Assembly (NCBI RefSeq): GCF_027627475.1 | Contig: NZ_CP115484.1 | Location: 1,968,001-2,032,000 of the forward strand | Length of the DNA: 64,000 nt | Reading direction: 5' to 3' | Origin: Paenibacillus sp. SYP-B4298 | GTDB lineage: Bacteria; Bacillota; Bacilli; Paenibacillales; Paenibacillaceae | In this document: positions 25,671 through 33,953 of the stretch, piece after piece | Numbering within the stretch: the first letter of the stretch is position 1 | How the letters are laid out: each line of letters starts with the position of its first letter | Notes under the pieces: generated by a model | Database searches by the model: none | What the model was told of the DNA's origin: nothing | Seen by the model: only the letters and a program-made list of their open reading frames with translations | Translations under genes and position numbers: made by a program

Positions 25671-27026
25671 ATGAGAAGAAGACTAGTTTCATGGATTAGT
25701 TTGTTCGTTCTGATCTTCATGGCTGCCTGTTCCAATGGTGGGAATGTAGAGCCAGCACCGAAGACGCCGCAGCCGAGCAACACGGTTAGCGAATCGGAAG
25801 CCGAGGTCAAGGAGGAAGCAGAAGGAACGCCGGAGATGGACTTTGATCTGGGTGGCAAAACGATCCGCATCGTATCCTGGTACGATATGACGATTCCGGA
25901 GGAGAATCCAGATGACATCAAAAGAAAAGAGAATCTGGAAGCGTTGATGGCCAAACATAACTTCAAAGTCGAGTATATTACGATCGACTGGTTCGAGTAT
26001 ACCGAGAAGGTCTCCTCCTCACTGCTAGCCGGGGAGCCGATAGGCGAGCTGATCCGCTATGCAAGGCCATGGGGCATTCCTTCGCTCGTTAAGCAGAATC
26101 TGTTCTGGGAAATGGATGATCTGGTTACCAATTGGGATGTGTTCAATCCGGTCTATGCGAAGACCTTTGCAGAATACAACGGAAAATCCTATGGCTTTGA
26201 GACAGGCACGCTGGGCTCGAACGGCATTTATTATAACCGCACGCTGATGAATGAGCTCGGAATGAAGCCGCTGCAGGAGTATGTCGATGAGGATAATTGG
26301 AACTGGGAAACCTTCATTAAGGTTGCTAAGGAAGCGAACAGAGACACGAATAATGACGGCACCGTCGATACGTGGGGACTTGCAGGAGGCGGGTTGATCA
26401 CGCAGGCACTGGCCGCCAATGAGACGGATCTGGTGGCCGGGAACAAGCAGAACCTGGATGACCCTAAAGTCGTTGAGGCGATGGAGTTTATTAGCAAGAT
26501 TGGGGTAGAGAAGATTGCTCGTCCTACAGAGGGCGGCGATTGGACGGAGCCAGGCCAGTTCTTCCGCCAAGGCAACACGCTGATGATATTTGGCGCAGAT
26601 TGGGAGAAGCCGGTATACAGTAATGATATGAAGGACTATGATGTGGGCTTTGTGCCATTTCCGAAAGGACCAAGCGCGAAGGAGGGGTATCACGGGGTGG
26701 ATGGAACCGTCAGCTTCATGATGATCCCTAAGGCGATCACGAATCCAGAGCAACTGGTGTATATCTGGGAGAAAATCCATGATATTGAATCCATCTACGA
26801 TTACTCCCATCAAGCGCTGTATGAATCCTGGTTTGATAACGAAGAAGACATCAAAAATGTCCGACTGGCGCAAGCAGGCATGAGGACAACTGACCATAAC
26901 ACGTATCCTACGATGGAGTTTTACCCGTTCCAGGGCGAGCTGCTCTCAGGGGTATCGGTATCGACCATTATTGAGAAGTACAAACCGCAGTTTCAATCGG
27001 CAATCGATGTAGTATGGAATAACTAA
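25671..27026 (+). CDS. Extracellular sugar-binding lipoprotein (family 1), paralogue of the one at 19072
   Basis: 451 residues, ATG 25671 after GGGGAGAG. Lipobox MAAC (Cys about 20), short acidic linker, then MDFDLGGKTIRIVSWYD and the same blocks as the protein at 19072 (YNRTLMNELGMKPLQEYVD, NRDTNNDGTVDTWGL, TEGGDW.EP, KYKPQFQSAIDVVWNN). Probably binds xylan-derived oligosaccharides for the permeases encoded downstream. The intercistronic hairpin suggests it is expressed more strongly than the enzymes ahead of it, as is common for binding proteins. Confidence 0.86.
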   Translation: MRRRLVSWISLFVLIFMAACSNGGNVEPAPKTPQPSNTVSESEAEVKEEAEGTPEMDFDLGGKTIRIVSWYDMTIPEENPDDIKRKENLEALMAKHNFKVEYITIDWFEYTEKVSSSLLAGEPIGELIRYARPWGIPSLVKQNLFWEMDDLVTNWDVFNPVYAKTFAEYNGKSYGFETGTLGSNGIYYNRTLMNELGMKPLQEYVDEDNWNWETFIKVAKEANRDTNNDGTVDTWGLAGGGLITQALAANETDLVAGNKQNLDDPKVVEAMEFISKIGVEKIARPTEGGDWTEPGQFFRQGNTLMIFGADWEKPVYSNDMKDYDVGFVPFPKGPSAKEGYHGVDGTVSFMMIPKAITNPEQLVYIWEKIHDIESIYDYSHQALYESWFDNEEDIKNVRLAQAGMRTTDHNTYPTMEFYPFQGELLSGVSVSTIIEKYKPQFQSAIDVVWNN

Positions 27027-27053
27027 GTCAGTTCGGGCGGAAAGCCAACAATA

Positions 27054-27090
27054 ATGTAAACGCTACATCTGTAATTAATGTTTGTATAAT
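27054..27090 (+). promoter_or_regulatory. Promoter with overlapping cre-like palindrome ahead of the giant binding-protein operon
   Basis: ATGTA-AACGC-TACAT (27054-27068) is a perfect 5-5-5 dyad containing TGTAAACGCTACA. TATAAT (27085-27090) follows, with the expected -35 position (27062-27067) inside the dyad and not matching consensus. A protein on the dyad would directly block or replace -35 contact. Confidence 0.5.
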
Positions 27091-27134
27091 CAATGTTTGA
27101 CGTTGTAAGGAAGAGAGAAGGAGGGGGAGAGGAA

Positions 27135-29999
27135 TTGAAGGCTGGCTTAAAAAAAACGGGCATTGCGATCATCATTGCCGCTCTTGTTGTCACTCTCTGG
27201 AATGTCATCCCTTCCCGGCAGTCCAGTCGCATGCCCGCACAGGCATCGGCGGATTATGTGGCGGCGGCAAGCGTGGTCAAGGAAGGCAGCTATGATGAAT
27301 ATCGGCAGGCGCATGCTGACGCAGCGAAGCCGCAGCGCACCATACGTATTGAGGGCGAGGATTTCGTTGAGGCGACAGGTGGAGAGTTTCGTATCGAGGA
27401 GGGCTACCAAGGCCTAGCCGGAAAGGCTGTATTAACGCCAGATACAGGTACGATCCGCTGGGAAGCGCCGGTCGAAGAAGCAGGCCTCTATCAGATCCGT
27501 ATCCACTATTATCCTATGGAAGGGAAGAGCTCTGCGATTGAACGGTCCTTGTCGATTAATGGCAAGGTACCGTTCAAGGGAGCGGAGCTGCTGATGTTCG
27601 AGCGAGCTTGGGATAACCGCGAGGATCAGATCCGCCAGGATGACCGAGGCAATGACCTCAGGCCAAGACAGGTGGAGCGGCCGAGATGGCTGGTGACCTC
27701 ATTCTCTGACAGCGATTGGTATTATGAAGAGCCGTATTCCTTCTACCTGGAGCGCGGTAAGCCGTCCATCGCTCTGACAGCACTGCGCGAGCCGATGGCT
27801 ATCGATTATATCGAGCTGTATCAGGAGCCGGAGTTGAAGACGTATGAGCAGATGAAAGCGGAATACGATGCGAAGGGACTTCAGCCGACAAGCAAACAAT
27901 ATATTCAAGTGCAGGGCGAGGCGGCCAATGGCAAGTCCTCTCCGACGCTCTACCCGGTATCCGATCGATCCAGTCCATCTGTCGATCCCTATCATGTCTC
28001 CAAGATCAGGATGAATGCGATCGGGGGTACGAACTGGAAGCTTCCGGGACAATGGATTGAATGGGAAATTGACGTTCCTGAGGAGGGGCTGTATCAGATC
28101 GCCCTGAAGCGCAAGCAGGATCAGTTGAGGGGCGTCTATGCTACTCGCAGCCTGATGATTGACGGAGAATACCCGTTTCAAGAGATGAAGCGTATCCGCT
28201 TTCAGTATAATCCGCAATGGCAGATGGATGTGCTCGGTGGCGAAGAGCCCTATCTGTTCCATCTAACTGAGGGCACCCATCGCCTGCGTCTAACCGTGAT
28301 GCTGGGCGATATTGCACCGCTGCTACGCACGATTGAATCCAGTGTGCTGCAGCTCAACGATGTGTATCGGAAAATCCTGATGATTACCTCCAACAACCCT
28401 GATCCGATGCGTGATTATCAGTTGGAGAAGCGGATTCCAGAGATGACGGAAGTATTCAGCGAGCAGGCGGATATTATCCAGTCGGTTGCAGATCATCTCG
28501 TGCAGGTGACGGGCGAGCAGAGCGACAAGGTGGCGCCATTGCTGTCCGCGGTCGTGCAGCTCAAGGACATGGCGGCGAACCCGGAGACAGTATCCAAGCG
28601 GCTGAAGACGTATAAGCTCAATGTGGGCGGTCTCGGAACCTGGATGCTTACGGTGCGCGAGCAGCCGTTGACGCTCGATTACCTTGTCGTCTCGTCCACA
28701 GATATGCCGCTGCCGGACGCTGGCTCGACCTTTGTAGACAAGGCCAAGCATGAGATTGGGTCTTATATTGCCTCGTATACCGAGGATTACAACAGTCTGG
28801 GCAATATGGAGCAGAAGGATCGCTCCATTAATGTCTGGATTACGACAGGCCGCGATCAGGCTCAGGTGCTGAAGGCGATGATCGATGAGACGTTTACGCC
28901 AGAGACGAACATCTCGGTACGACTAAAGCTCGTGCAGCCCAATATTCTGCTCCCCGCTACGCTGGCGGGCGAAGGGCCTGATGCGGCGATGCAGATGACG
29001 GAGGACGTGCCGGTCAACTATGCGATGCGAGGAGCAGCCGCCGATCTGACACAGTTCCCGGACTTCGAGGAGGTGGCGGAGCGATTCCGCGACAGTGCGC
29101 TAGAGCCTTATCGCTATGATGGGGGTGTGTATGCGCTGCCAGAGCAGCAATCCTTCCCGATGCTGTTCTATCGGAAGGATGTGCTGGAGGAGCTCAATCT
29201 GTCCGTGCCTAAGACATGGGATGAGGTCTACAATATGATCTCGGTGCTGCAAAAGCATAACATGGAATTTTGGCTGCCGGTCGAGCCGACAGGAACGTTC
29301 GCCATGCTGCTGTATCAGAACGATGGCGAATTCTATACCGCAGATCACAAGCACAGCGCGCTAGACTCGGAAACCTCGATTGAGATGTTCCGTCGCTGGA
29401 CGCAATTCTACACGAACTATAAGTTCCCATTGATCGCTGACTTCCCTAACCGCTTCAGGACGGGCGAGATGCCGATCGGTATTGCAGACTACACCACCTA
29501 CAATATGTTGACGGTGTTTGCGCCAGAGATTAAGGGGCTATGGGACTTTACGATTGTGCCGGGCATGGTCAAGGAGGATGGTACAATCCGCCATGATGTC
29601 GCCAGCACGACCTCTAATGTGCTGATGCTGGAGAATGCCAAAGACAAGGCTTCGGTGTGGGAATTCATGAAATGGTGGACCTCGCGCGACGTGCAGATTC
29701 AGTTCGGGCGGGAGATGGAGGCGCTGATGGGTGAGGCGGCGCGCTATCCGACGGCGAATATCGAAGCGTTGGAGGAGCTGCCTTGGCCGAAGAAGGACTA
29801 CGACAATCTGAATAAGCAGTGGAGCTGGGTCGAAGGCATTCCGCAGGTTCCGGGCGGTTACTTTACCGCAAGGCATGTGGATAATGCATTCCGTAAAGTT
29901 GTGAATCTCGGGGAGCATCACCGTGAGGCGCTGCTAGATTACGTCATTTACATTAATGATGAGATTGCGATCAAACGGAAGGAATTCAAATTACCTTAA
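27135..29999 (+). CDS. Giant membrane-anchored multidomain substrate-binding protein
   Basis: 954 residues from TTG 27135, chosen because GGAGGGGGAGAGG ends two or three bases earlier and an uninterrupted membrane helix (IAIIIAALVVTLW) follows; an upstream in-frame ATG 27093 has no ribosome site. Order: N-terminal signal/anchor (6-24); first beta-sandwich near 65-235 (IRIEGEDFVEATGG, AGLYQIRIHYYP), second near 255-430 (YIQVQGEAANGKSS, EEGLYQIALKRKQ), both like galactose/CBM6-type modules; a helical linker; then from about 564 a family 1 solute-binding fold (INVWITTGRDQAQ, FPMLFYRKDVLEELNLSVPKTWDEVY). No lipobox. It is about twice the usual length and fuses glycan-binding-like modules to the binding protein. 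First gene of the dual-permease operon; ligand unknown. Confidence 0.8.
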   Translation: MKAGLKKTGIAIIIAALVVTLWNVIPSRQSSRMPAQASADYVAAASVVKEGSYDEYRQAHADAAKPQRTIRIEGEDFVEATGGEFRIEEGYQGLAGKAVLTPDTGTIRWEAPVEEAGLYQIRIHYYPMEGKSSAIERSLSINGKVPFKGAELLMFERAWDNREDQIRQDDRGNDLRPRQVERPRWLVTSFSDSDWYYEEPYSFYLERGKPSIALTALREPMAIDYIELYQEPELKTYEQMKAEYDAKGLQPTSKQYIQVQGEAANGKSSPTLYPVSDRSSPSVDPYHVSKIRMNAIGGTNWKLPGQWIEWEIDVPEEGLYQIALKRKQDQLRGVYATRSLMIDGEYPFQEMKRIRFQYNPQWQMDVLGGEEPYLFHLTEGTHRLRLTVMLGDIAPLLRTIESSVLQLNDVYRKILMITSNNPDPMRDYQLEKRIPEMTEVFSEQADIIQSVADHLVQVTGEQSDKVAPLLSAVVQLKDMAANPETVSKRLKTYKLNVGGLGTWMLTVREQPLTLDYLVVSSTDMPLPDAGSTFVDKAKHEIGSYIASYTEDYNSLGNMEQKDRSINVWITTGRDQAQVLKAMIDETFTPETNISVRLKLVQPNILLPATLAGEGPDAAMQMTEDVPVNYAMRGAAADLTQFPDFEEVAERFRDSALEPYRYDGGVYALPEQQSFPMLFYRKDVLEELNLSVPKTWDEVYNMISVLQKHNMEFWLPVEPTGTFAMLLYQNDGEFYTADHKHSALDSETSIEMFRRWTQFYTNYKFPLIADFPNRFRTGEMPIGIADYTTYNMLTVFAPEIKGLWDFTIVPGMVKEDGTIRHDVASTTSNVLMLENAKDKASVWEFMKWWTSRDVQIQFGREMEALMGEAARYPTANIEALEELPWPKKDYDNLNKQWSWVEGIPQVPGGYFTARHVDNAFRKVVNLGEHHREALLDYVIYINDEIAIKRKEFKLP

Positions 30000-30021
30000 C
30001 TTATGGGAGGGGTGGAACCTA

Positions 30022-30978
30022 GTGCGCGCAGAAACGACCAGTCAAGAGCTTGCGCTCCCGGCCCATACGAGCAAGCGCTCCCGCTGGGCGACGCTCAAGA
30101 GTGAGCTGTATCGCCATCGGCATCATTATATTTTGATGAGTCCGTATATGATTCTGTTCTTTTTTTTCACTGTCATTCCGGTAGCCGTCTCGTTCTTCCT
30201 CAGCTTCTTCTACTTCAATATGCTGGAGATGCCGAGATTTGTCGGATGGGATAACTATGCAAGGCTGTTTCTGAACGATGATGTGTTTATGATTGCCTTG
30301 CGCAATACCTTTTTCTTTGCCGTCATTACCGGCCCTGTCAGCTATGTGGCCTGCTTTATCTTCGCCTGGATTATTAACGAGCTATCACCAAAAGTGCGGG
30401 CATTTATGACCTTGGTGTTCTATGCCCCGTCCATCTCTGGCAATGTGTTCTTTATCTGGCTCGTCATCTTCTCCGGCGACAGCTATGGTTATCTGAATGG
30501 CTTCCTGATGCAGATCGGCATCCTGCTGGAGCCTATACAATGGCTGCAGGATGAGCGTTATGTACTGATGATCGTGATCATCGTGCAACTGTGGCTGAGC
30601 CTGGGCACTAGCTTCCTGGCCTTTATCGCAGGTTTGCAGACCATAGACAAGTCGATCGTGGAGGCAGGGGCTGTAGACGGGATCAAGAACCGCTGGCAGG
30701 AGCTGTGGTTCATCACCTTGCCATCGATGCGACCACAACTGATGTTTGGCGCTGTCATGCAGATTACGGCTGCCTTCGCGGTAGCCGACATCGCAGTGGC
30801 GCTGGCTGGATTTCCGAGCGTCAACTATTCAGCCCATACGATCGTTACCCACCTGATGGATTACGGCACAATCCGCTTTGAGATGGGCTATGCCTCCGCT
30901 ATAGCGACCGTACTGTTCGCCATCATGGTCGGCACGAACAAGCTTACGCAGAAATTACTGAGAAAGATAGGTGAGTGA
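30022..30978 (+). CDS. Sugar ABC permease 1a (MalF/UgpA type)
   Basis: 318 residues from GTG 30022, which follows GGGAGGGGTGG; an earlier in-frame ATG lies inside the previous gene. A cytoplasmic N-terminal tail of about 35 residues is followed by six membrane helices and the EAA loop near residue 220 (VEAGAVDGIKNRWQELWFITLP). Pairs with the next gene, overlapping it by four bases (GTGA). The nearest ABC ATPase gene belongs to the amino-acid transporter at 6669, so a shared MsmX-like ATPase elsewhere is inferred. Confidence 0.85.
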   Translation: MRAETTSQELALPAHTSKRSRWATLKSELYRHRHHYILMSPYMILFFFFTVIPVAVSFFLSFFYFNMLEMPRFVGWDNYARLFLNDDVFMIALRNTFFFAVITGPVSYVACFIFAWIINELSPKVRAFMTLVFYAPSISGNVFFIWLVIFSGDSYGYLNGFLMQIGILLEPIQWLQDERYVLMIVIIVQLWLSLGTSFLAFIAGLQTIDKSIVEAGAVDGIKNRWQELWFITLPSMRPQLMFGAVMQITAAFAVADIAVALAGFPSVNYSAHTIVTHLMDYGTIRFEMGYASAIATVLFAIMVGTNKLTQKLLRKIGE

Positions 30979-31856
30979 CGTTGGCTTCCAAAGTATTGTC
31001 CAGCTTGCGAATACAGAAGAGAATTAACCGATCCTGGTCGATGAGCTTTCTTCTGTTTCTGTTTTTGGCGGCTTTCGGAGCATTTATGGCGCTGCCGCTT
31101 ATCTATACCGTGAACAATGCGTTTAAGCCGCTGGATGAGCTCTTTATTTTCCCGCCACGATTTCTTGTATATAATCCGACGATGGACAATTTTTATGACC
31201 TGGTTCTGCTGATGAGCAATTCATGGGTGCCGTTCTCCAGATATATCTCCAACACGATATTCATTACGACGGTAGGGACGGTTGGACATATATTGCTGTC
31301 ATCAGCGGCAGCCTACCCGCTGGCCAAATACAAATTTCCCGGCTCGACCGTACTATTCTCGATTGTTGTGCTGTCCTTGATGTTCTCCCCGCATGTTACG
31401 GCTGTTCCGAACTACATGGTAATGTCGGTGCTGGGTTGGATTGATACGCACGCTTCGCTTATTGTGCCGTCGCTGTCCTTTTCACTGGGATTGTTTCTCA
31501 TGAAGCAATTCATGGAGCAGATTCCGAATGCGCTGCTGGAAGCAGCGAAGATTGACGGCGCATCAGAGTACAGAATCTTCTGGAGCATCGTGATGCCCAA
31601 TGTGAAGCCGGCGTGGCTGACACTGATGATTCTGCAATTTCCTATGCTGTGGGGCTCGGATGGCGGGAGCTTCATCTACAGTGAAAATCTGAAGACGCTC
31701 AACTATGCCTTGGGACAGATTATCCAGGGTGGCATTGCTAGAGCCGGCGTAGGCGCGGCTGTTGCGCTTGTCATCATGGTGGTGCCGATCACACTCTTCC
31801 TCATCTCGCAGAGCAGCGTCATACAGACGATGGCTACTTCCGGGATGAAGGACTAG
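30975..31856 (+). CDS. Sugar ABC permease 1b (MalG/UgpE type)
   Basis: 293 residues from GTG 30975, overlapping the previous stop. Six membrane helices; EAA loop LLEAAKIDGASEYRIFWSIVMP near residue 188; ends TSGMKD, like other CUT1 permeases. Together with the preceding gene it should form the channel served by the giant binding protein or by the lipoprotein at 25671. Confidence 0.85.
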   Translation: MTLASKVLSSLRIQKRINRSWSMSFLLFLFLAAFGAFMALPLIYTVNNAFKPLDELFIFPPRFLVYNPTMDNFYDLVLLMSNSWVPFSRYISNTIFITTVGTVGHILLSSAAAYPLAKYKFPGSTVLFSIVVLSLMFSPHVTAVPNYMVMSVLGWIDTHASLIVPSLSFSLGLFLMKQFMEQIPNALLEAAKIDGASEYRIFWSIVMPNVKPAWLTLMILQFPMLWGSDGGSFIYSENLKTLNYALGQIIQGGIARAGVGAAVALVIMVVPITLFLISQSSVIQTMATSGMKD

Positions 31857-31872
31857 AAGGGAGGCATGAACG

Positions 31873-33318
31873 ATGCAGAACCGTATACAAGGATTCATCT
31901 ATAGCGCCATTATGGTTAGTTTGCTGGCGGGTGTGCTCATGACCCCCGCGAGTGTTCATGCTTCGGCACCGTCCTATAATTACTCCTATTGGGGAACGAC
32001 GGTCGCTGCGCCAGCCGCATACCAGGCGAGTCTGCTGGAGAATGGGGAGAAGTCCGGAGCTGGAGCCTTCCAGGAGCCGAGTGATCTGTATGTATCGGAT
32101 GATCAGGAGGTGTATGTGCTCGATAGTGGCAATAATCGGGTCGTAGTGCTGGATGAACAACTGAAGCTGATTCGTATTATCGATTCCTTCGGGGGAGCTG
32201 AGCGCTTCAACAAGCCGCAGGGCATCTTCGTCACCGAGGCCAAGCATGTCTATATCGCGGATACCGGCAATCGCCGGGTTGTGCATCTGGATGAGCAGGA
32301 TCGGCTGGTGAAGATCATCGAGGCGCCGCAATCGGATCTGCTCCAGAGCAGCTTCGTGTTCCAACCGGCCCGGGTGGTGGTCGATAGGGCCAACCGAGTC
32401 TATGTGATGGCGATCGGTGTATTCGATGGATTCATGGAGTTTAACGCCGATGGCGAGTTTACGTCATTTATCGGCGCGAACCGGGTGTCCGTCGATCCGG
32501 TTGAATATCTATGGAAGCTGCTGTCGACCAGAGAGCAGCGGAGTCAGATGGTGCAGTTCACACCCACTGAATTTACAAGCCTGGATATCGATCGGGAGGG
32601 CTTCATCTACGCAACCAATGGCGACTCATGGGGCAACACGGTCAAGAAGCTGAATGCGCAGGGAGCAGACATTCTGCGGCGCGGAGGCTACTTCGATCCC
32701 GGTGGAGATATTCGCTACACCAGCTATGACGGCCCGCCGAGGCTGATCGATATTGATGTCACGGATAGCGAGATATACTCTGTACTGGATGCCAAGAAGG
32801 GCCGAATCTTCACGTATGATGGCGACGGCTATCTGCTCTATATTTTCGGCGATCTGGGCAACCGGACGGGTGAATTCCATACCCCCGTAGCTATCGAGAG
32901 GCTGGGAGACCGGTTCCTGGTGCTCGATCGGGGGCTGGGAGAGATTACAGTTTTTGAGACGACGCAATACGGTCGTGTCCTTAACGATGCCGTGCGAAGC
33001 TATTACCAGGGAGACGAGGAGCAAGCGGCGGCCTTGTTCGAGCAAGCGGTCAATATGAACGCCAATCTGGAGTATGCCTATAACGGGCTGGGCAAGGCGG
33101 CTCTTCGACAGGGGAATTACAAGCAGGCGGTGGAGTACTTCAACCGCAGCATGGATCGCAAATATTATTCCAAGGCATTCGTGCTATACCGCAAGGAAAC
33201 GCTTCGCAGTTATTTTCCGACGATCATGACAGGGCTTGTCGTGGGGTCGATCGCTGTGCTTGCACTGCGCAAGATTCTGAAGACGAGAGGGAGAAAGAAG
33301 GTCGTGTCCATTGAATAA
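31873..33318 (+). CDS. Exported NHL-repeat/TPR protein with C-terminal membrane anchor
   Basis: 481 residues, ATG 31873 after AGGGAGGCATG. Signal peptide about 1-30 (ending HASA), then NHL beta-propeller repeats from about 60 to 330 (FQEPSDLYVSDDQEVYVLD, NKPQGIFVTEAKHVYIAD, RVVVDRANRVYVM, LDIDREGFIYATN). Residues about 374-440 are one or two TPR units (QAAALFEQAVNMNANLEYAY, QGNYKQAVEYFNRSM). One membrane helix at about 447-466 and a basic tail inside. So propeller and TPR face outside, anchored in the membrane. Probably a scaffold or ligand-binding accessory of the ABC system. Its end overlaps the next gene start. Confidence 0.8.
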   Translation: MQNRIQGFIYSAIMVSLLAGVLMTPASVHASAPSYNYSYWGTTVAAPAAYQASLLENGEKSGAGAFQEPSDLYVSDDQEVYVLDSGNNRVVVLDEQLKLIRIIDSFGGAERFNKPQGIFVTEAKHVYIADTGNRRVVHLDEQDRLVKIIEAPQSDLLQSSFVFQPARVVVDRANRVYVMAIGVFDGFMEFNADGEFTSFIGANRVSVDPVEYLWKLLSTREQRSQMVQFTPTEFTSLDIDREGFIYATNGDSWGNTVKKLNAQGADILRRGGYFDPGGDIRYTSYDGPPRLIDIDVTDSEIYSVLDAKKGRIFTYDGDGYLLYIFGDLGNRTGEFHTPVAIERLGDRFLVLDRGLGEITVFETTQYGRVLNDAVRSYYQGDEEQAAALFEQAVNMNANLEYAYNGLGKAALRQGNYKQAVEYFNRSMDRKYYSKAFVLYRKETLRSYFPTIMTGLVVGSIAVLALRKILKTRGRKKVVSIE

Positions 33319-33937
33319 AGCCTGGCTCAAATTTCCGCTTTACCTGGCTGTTCATCCATATGACGCATATTGGGAATTGAAGTATGAGCTTCGTCAACAG
33401 ACGATTCTCCGGACGGCCTTCGTTATTTTGGCACTGTTGGCGATGACGATGATTTTGCAAAATCAGTACAACGGGTTTCTCGTTAATTTTGCCCATCCCC
33501 AAGAGCTGAATAGCATTATGGAGATTGTGTTTGTCGTCATACCGGTGCTGTTCTTCAGCATCGCCAACTGGTCGCTGACGACGCTGCTGGATGGCGAGGG
33601 CAAATTTACGGAGATTTTTACCTCCACTTGCTTTGCTCTATTCCCGATCATACTGATTCAGGTGCCGTGGATCGTGCTCAGCAACTTTATTTCACTGGAG
33701 GAGGCTTCCTTCTTCTACTTCTCCGGCAGCGTGGCGGCGGCCTGGAGTCTCTATCTGCTGTTCGTCGGCAATATGACCGTCCACCAATTTACACCGATGA
33801 AGACGATCTTTACATTATGCTTGACGGCAGTCGCCATGGCTTTTATGGCGTTCTTATGTTTATTGTTTTTTAGCCTGATTCAACAGATTGTATCCTTTGT
33901 GATGACGATCTATCAGGAAATCTCATTGCGGAAGTAG
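33311..33937 (+). CDS. Yip1-family-like polytopic membrane protein
   Basis: 208 residues from TTG 33311, overlapping the NHL gene by eight bases with GAGAAAGAAGG upstream. An N-terminal amphipathic stretch (WLKFPLYLAVHPYDAYWELKYE) is typical of bacterial Yip1-domain proteins, followed by five membrane helices. No catalytic motif. Function unknown; in this operon it sits between the NHL/TPR protein and the DUF5696-type lipoprotein, so a membrane partner of those is the simplest guess. Confidence 0.7.
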   Translation: MNKAWLKFPLYLAVHPYDAYWELKYELRQQTILRTAFVILALLAMTMILQNQYNGFLVNFAHPQELNSIMEIVFVVIPVLFFSIANWSLTTLLDGEGKFTEIFTSTCFALFPIILIQVPWIVLSNFISLEEASFFYFSGSVAAAWSLYLLFVGNMTVHQFTPMKTIFTLCLTAVAMAFMAFLCLLFFSLIQQIVSFVMTIYQEISLRK

Positions 33938-33953
33938 AAAGGGGGAAGACGAT

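Noticed and set aside
26025-26897. 290-codon minus-strand frame inside the second sugar-binding lipoprotein gene
   Set aside because: No motif and no ribosome site; antisense to a clear lipoprotein.
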